Shown: positions 59,345 to 64,000 of the stretch, piece by piece | Layout of the letters: each line of letters begins with the position of its first letter | Numbering within the stretch: the stretch's first letter is position 1 | NCBI RefSeq assembly: GCF_019059575.1 | Contig: NW_024881520.1 | Span: 1,659,501-1,723,500 of the forward strand | Direction of reading: 5' to 3' | DNA length: 64,000 bases | Origin: Amphibalanus amphitrite | Lineage: Eukaryota > Arthropoda > Thecostraca > Balanomorpha > Balanidae | Made by a program: the position numbers and the translations under genes | The notes under the pieces: model-generated | What the model saw: only the letters and a program-made list of their open reading frames with translations | Database searches by the model: none | Told to the model about the DNA's origin: nothing

Positions 59345-62300
59345 CAGTCCCCGGACGCCGGACACTTTCCCATGGTATGTTCGAGTGTGAACAACGCGCA
59401 CTTTTAGGAGGAAAAAGGCATTAATTAAGAGCCGGTACTTGCTGTGATTGGCAAGGACGATTTAGCATACCGAATAGCTAGTTGGCGCTGAAAGCGCTCT
59501 ATACCTAATGCTGATCTCAAAGTAGGGTCGCAACGGGACAATACTCTAATAGCATATTTACGTTATTCGACTGACCCTTATGTTTCTGGTTTCATTTCGA
59601 GCATTTTTTTAGCATATCTGGTTATAACCATACATAACTTTGAAAACATTGTCATTAAATGCAAATCAACTCTTAAAACGACGTCGGTTGGTCGCTTCAT
59701 GGGAAATAAAGATATTCCTCAAGTTACGACCAAACTGGAGACGCAATATTTCAACGGATTTAGGGGCTATGCAGCCGAAATCTTGACGTTTCAGGCTGGC
59801 ATAACTCAGCGGAAGTTGGCCAAGCAATAAAAATGCAAAAGTCTGAATAATATTAATTATTACTCCACAGTCAATTTCGCTCATCGATAAGGATATTTCA
59901 TTGCGTATTATCCTTCTAAAGTCATGGCATCCGTGAGCATACATCTCCTTTCATTAAAAACCACAGGAAAGCAAGTGGGAGCGAATCGTGATTCGTGAGA
60001 GCCTCGTGCTGTCACTGTGTCGCTTTTGCTTACGCCATTTGTAGTGGTAAACACCAACTGAAGTGACTATTGATAGTCCGTGCTAAAAGGCATTTCAGAT
60101 AGTCACCTGCTGAACGGTTTTTCCGATGCCGAGACATTCACCTCTCCCCAGCCATTTCCCAAATCTGATCGGTGCGGCGGGCGGGCGGGCCGACCTCCCC
60201 CATCAGCTCCCTGTCGGTATGTGCCTGCGCCGCCGGCGGGCCGGGCGTGCGTCGTTCCCGACGACTGTCCGTCGACGGGCCCGCGCAGACGCCGACGGGG
60301 AGGCGGCGGCGACGGTCGGGCGACCGGTCAGCTCTCGAGCTGTTGTGATCCAGACGGCGGCGGTGGCGGAGGCGCGCCCCGAGGGTCGTCAGGGTCAAGG
60401 TTAGCTGGCGCCCCAAGGCACGTTCCGTCAGCCTTGGGACCCAGAGGACTTCGAAATCAGCTTGTACTTCGAGAGGCGTGACACAAGATTTAACACAAAG
60501 GAAACTGAAGGTTAGTGCCACCCAGAAGCTACTGAGCAAAGGGATTCCGTGAAATTTGATTTTGAACTTGCTTCAAAGTTGCGGTAAGCCTGTTGGTATC
60601 CATATGAAGACATCGTTGTTTCAATGCCTTTATCGTGTATGTTTGTTAATTCAGGTATCAACTCCCGTTAGGTATGGGAAACTTTTATTTTACCAATGTT
60701 ACAGGCAATCCCAGCCCCAACAGGACGCATTGTGGTGCACATTGTATCGTAACGAGCTTGATATACAACACAACTGAATCATTTTTTTTTGCCATTTGAA
60801 CCTTATGTGAGTGGTAGCTCATTCAAATAGTAAAATCCCAAAATCCAAGCTCCTTTGTTTACATAAAATTTACTTCCGATTTGAATGACGATGTCCGGCG
60901 GTTTTATGCTCAATTTCTCACTTATCAACCACAAACACTCATACAACAAATTTCATATGCTTGCCAACATGATCAACGCCATTACAACAAAACGCCGTGC
61001 AGGCATGCATCGTTGCAAAGGAAATGCTGTAGTGCAAATCATGGTCGAAGCTTAAAATTAAATGTAAAAGGAATGCATTTAAACAAGCTGATTTCTTATT
61101 TCTCAGACGTACTCGTATGTACATACAAATATATCACATAAAATATCATCTGACTTCGTTTAAAAATACTGTTGATCCAACAAAAGCTGAGCTAGCTCCA
61201 TTTCAAAGGTCAGCGCCCCAGACTTCGTCCAAACTTGTTCAGTGCAATGACTGGGTCGATTGGTCCCCCGTGGAGACGATAAGCTGGTCCGCAATTCTAT
61301 TAGTTGGGCCGTGGGCGGTCGGGTGTGGGTAAAACGTCATATCTAGGACCAAATATTAACCGGAACTACGCCGTTCCGATTGACTAGGGAGCAATAAGAT
61401 CATGTGCATTGTCCGACAAGAATCGAACCACTGAATTGAACCAAGAATCGACTGGCTGTCCCCTGGGCAGTGGGTAAATAGGCTATCGCTTATTGGCATT
61501 GGCTGCTCCTCGTGATTCTATTGGCTCCATTTGAGACAATGGTCTGTGAGCTGGCTGGTCCTGAGCGAAGTCTGTGACTTCATTCGTGAGTCGGTCGGTC
61601 CGTGGGTTGTCCTGGATGTTCAATAGTCTCGTGCAAATACGTTATGAGTTGGTCGGTAGTTGGCTGACCCCCGTAGAGTGAGCTATTGTTGACCTCTGAG
61701 TTCGGCGCATCGACATTCGATATCGCCACCATCTACAAATCTTCCCCCGCTGCGGCTGCTGTGGAACAATCTCTCCTGGCAGCGGCGCGCCGCGCCGCAG
61801 GCTGCCATTAAAGCCCCTGTTCTGCCGCAATCTATCATAGAGCGTCGAGCCACGGGGCGGCGCACTCGGCGCAGTGCCGGGCGCCGGCTCCGGCGCTGCG
61901 CCGGGCCATCTGTCAGGCTCGCCGGGGCCGGGGCCGGGGCCGGGGGCACAACCCCGGGCCGACACGTGGCCAGCGGATCACACAGCCGCCCAAAGACACT
62001 CCCGACGGCCGAGAAATTAATGGCAGCGAATTTCCGCCCAGCGAAGGTGCTCTCTGTGACCGTCACTGGCAGGCTAATAATGGGAGCAGTTCAACGGAGA
62101 ATTGGATGCACGCTGGGTCGTATCAACTGGTCCCAAATGTATGGAGATGGGGGATCAAAGTGAAGGCTAATATGCTCCAAACTTAATTAAACAACAATTA
62201 ATTGGAACCATCGTAGGTGTGGCTCGAAAGCATGTCCAAGATTGCTGAAGAAGATGTTATTTTACAACAAGTACATATACAGCGCACAGTAGATAAAAAC

Positions 62301-62459
62301 ATTGCATAATAAAGATAGCGAAGTTGGAAGGAAAAAAGCTTGATGCTTGAAAGACCATCGAACATAAAGGATTCATCCTTCAACCCTACATCCGACCTGT
62401 TGCGTCGACCTGTCATCAGGATTGACGAAGTGTCATTTCTAATCTTCCTCAGGTAAATG
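59345..62459. other. Gene-free stretch with two GC-rich blocks
   Basis: Blocks rich in CpG at 60160-60400 and 61740-61990 give long Arg/Pro/Gly frames on both strands without any known domain. They could be CpG-rich first exons or promoters, but nothing decides it. The remainder, about 59470-59930 in particular, looks like non-coding repeat sequence. Confidence 0.45.
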
Positions 62460-62672
62460 ATAGTAATTCGTATTCGTTTCGGGCTACACTGAGGTAAAAA
62501 ATTGTTAAAAACCATATATTTCGGCTTTATTGAGTAGCCTTGTTCACTGGTTCACTGGTTTTGTTCACTGGTTTTTAAACCAGTGAACGAGGCTACTCAA
62601 TAAAGCCGAAATATTTGGTATTTAACAATTTTTTACCTCAGTGTAGCCCGCAAACGAATACAAATTACTATC
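62460..62672. mobile_element. Fold-back element, arms of about 100 bp
   Basis: The outer ends are GATAGTAATTCGTATTCGTT and the inverse AACGAATACAAATTACTATC. The arms share GGGCTACACTGAGGTAAAAA and TTTCGGCTTTATTGAGTAGCC. The centre has duplicated TTCACTGGTT words around TTTTTAAACC, and each arm contains an AATAAA/TTTATT. CGACCTGTCAT lies outside both ends (near 62407 and 62673), perhaps an older flank repeat. No coding capacity. Confidence 0.9.
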
Positions 62673-63547
62673 GACCTGTCATGTTATGTTGATCTGTCAT
62701 GTCATGTCGCTTATCCATCAGCCCCACCCACCCATTGCATCTGTCCAATAACCCCAACTACACAGCTTATCAGGTCCGGTCGCTGCAGTTAAGCTAACGC
62801 TATGATAGCGGGCTGGAATTCCCGGATCCGGTTTGACTCACCCAATATGGCCGCCTGTGGACACAGCTGTCTGGGGAAATAAAACGTTCTAGGAGAGTCC
62901 TTACTCCTAGCTTAGAAAATATCATTTCTCCGTTGAGCACGGCATGCAGCTTAACATTACTTTGAGGCATTACATTGTCATCTGACCTTGACATAACATT
63001 CGCTGAATTTGTTTCTTTTGAACATCAAAACCGCATTATTGACCGTATTAATATCCTGAACTACGTTTATCATTACGCATGAAATTCGACTTTAATCCGA
63101 TTACGTGTGGCCCTACACCTCAATTTGTCGTACCAGCTTCAACGGGTGTCGTCCAGAGGGCGTAGTGCGGTCGCTCGGCGTCCCCAAATGCCACTCGAAA
63201 CGATCACCGATTGTCGTTCGGTTCGGGCCGGCCCCTGGGTATTGTTTTGGGCCCCGGTCGGTACACAGTAGTGTTCCGTGCTTCATTCAGGGCTAGATCA
63301 CTGTAATATGGCAGTGGGAGACGAGAAGAATGGACAAATGGATGGGTGGATGAATGATATTTGGATGTGTTGCATGGCGTTCTGCGTCTACCGGACACTG
63401 TTTTTTAATTTTTACTCTGGATGGTTTTTTTTGACATTTTGGTTGGTTTATGACATTCTCGATGACAGCGGATGGCATTGGTGACACAATACCAACGCCC
63501 TGGAGTGAAGTGAGCCCATTCCGCCCTCCTCCGAAGCTCTAAAATTA
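62673..63547. other. Gene-free stretch
   Basis: Short TGTCATG repeats near 62680-62710; otherwise nothing recognised. Confidence 0.5.
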
Positions 63548-64000
63548 AAGGGACCCTCCCACCTTCAAAAAAGTTAATGAATTGGCATGAAAGTGATGTC
63601 GCTCGGTTCAGGAAGAGCGAAAACGAATATCTACCAAATTTCATCGAAAAATATTCACCGGTTTTCAAGATATTAGACTTTTACTATTGTTTACTTTCTC
63701 GGATCTCCGCTGTTCCTAGCGACTTTATTTGAAAGTGCGGCATTTGTTGCGCGCAAAGCAGCATATACCACCGCGTGCTACCAAACGTTTTAGTAAAAGA
63801 TTTAAAAAGCGTTAGACCTCCGCTGACGTCACAAATTCTAAGGGGGCATACCAATGCATTAGCCCCTTAGAATCCGAAAACTGCAAGTTTGAAATTCCAT
63901 ATCTCCGAATTAAAGCATTTGTCGATGTTGTGAGTGCCCAAACCGGTATTTTCAGGCCATGGCCACCAATTTGGCTATCTCAACTCAAAACTAATGTTAA
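63548..64000. mobile_element. Probable start of a non-coding repeat, cut by right edge
   Basis: Beginning near GGGACCCTCCCACCTTC, the sequence changes to frame-poor text similar in style to the other non-coding elements here. It includes a hairpin with an 11-bp perfect stem (ATTCTAAGGGG at 63835-63845 and CCCCTTAGAAT at 63863-63873) and a TGACGTCA word at 63824-63831. The other end is outside the window. Confidence 0.35.

Noticed and set aside
60080-60539. Gly/Arg/Pro-rich frames on both strands
   Set aside because: GC-rich block with few stops in any frame; could be a CpG-rich promoter, but nothing in the sequence shows a gene.

Overview
The window is nuclear DNA from an animal with a large, repeat-laden genome. 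The only host gene I can identify is the 3' end of NDUFV2, the 24-kDa [2Fe-2S] subunit of mitochondrial complex I. It lies on the + strand as three short exons (16146-16255, 26882-26958, 48285-48378) with canonical GT-AG junctions, separated by introns of about 10.6 kb and 21.3 kb. Upstream exons are not in the window. The GC level, the LINE types, the TTAA and hAT elements and the long introns fit an invertebrate, perhaps an arthropod or crustacean. That taxonomic guess is inference and weak.

Layout. Bases 1-3139 hold a minus-strand LINE (LINE-A) whose endonuclease-RT frame is open for 1046 codons and runs off the left edge. Bases 3140-9962 have no gene I can support. At 9967-11148 lies a TTAA-flanked, piggyBac-like non-autonomous element, and right after it, at 11245-13061, a non-autonomous hAT element with a perfect 8-bp target duplication. 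A (CT)n tract ends 110 bp before the first NDUFV2 exon. The first intron in view holds a 49-bp minisatellite and a strong hairpin.

The last NDUFV2 intron holds a stack of transposons. A second copy of the TTAA element (32803-39466) was entered by two things. One is a unit with inverted ends (33641-36899) that encloses LINE-B, a minus-strand LINE with 938 open codons. The other is a 5'-truncated plus-strand LINE-C, broken by one stop. The same intron also holds LINE-D, a 5'-truncated minus-strand RT fragment (41533 to about 42888), and a third TTAA element (43733-44617).

Downstream of the NDUFV2 stop I see a short inverted-end element (51894-52025), a second (CT)n tract, two large fold-back palindromes (56294-56489 and 62460-62672), a further AGGTCA-rich repeat (about 57850-58450), a weak candidate terminal exon of another gene (59035-59151), and what looks like the start of another repeat cut by the right edge.

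The most unusual pattern is the TTAA element group. It combines short CCC...GGG inverted ends, a poly-G/poly-C hairpin just inside the ends, a doubled right terminus in two copies, and internal arrays of nuclear-receptor half-sites (AGGTCA, often as the extended TCAAGGTCA). None of these elements encodes a transposase I can see.
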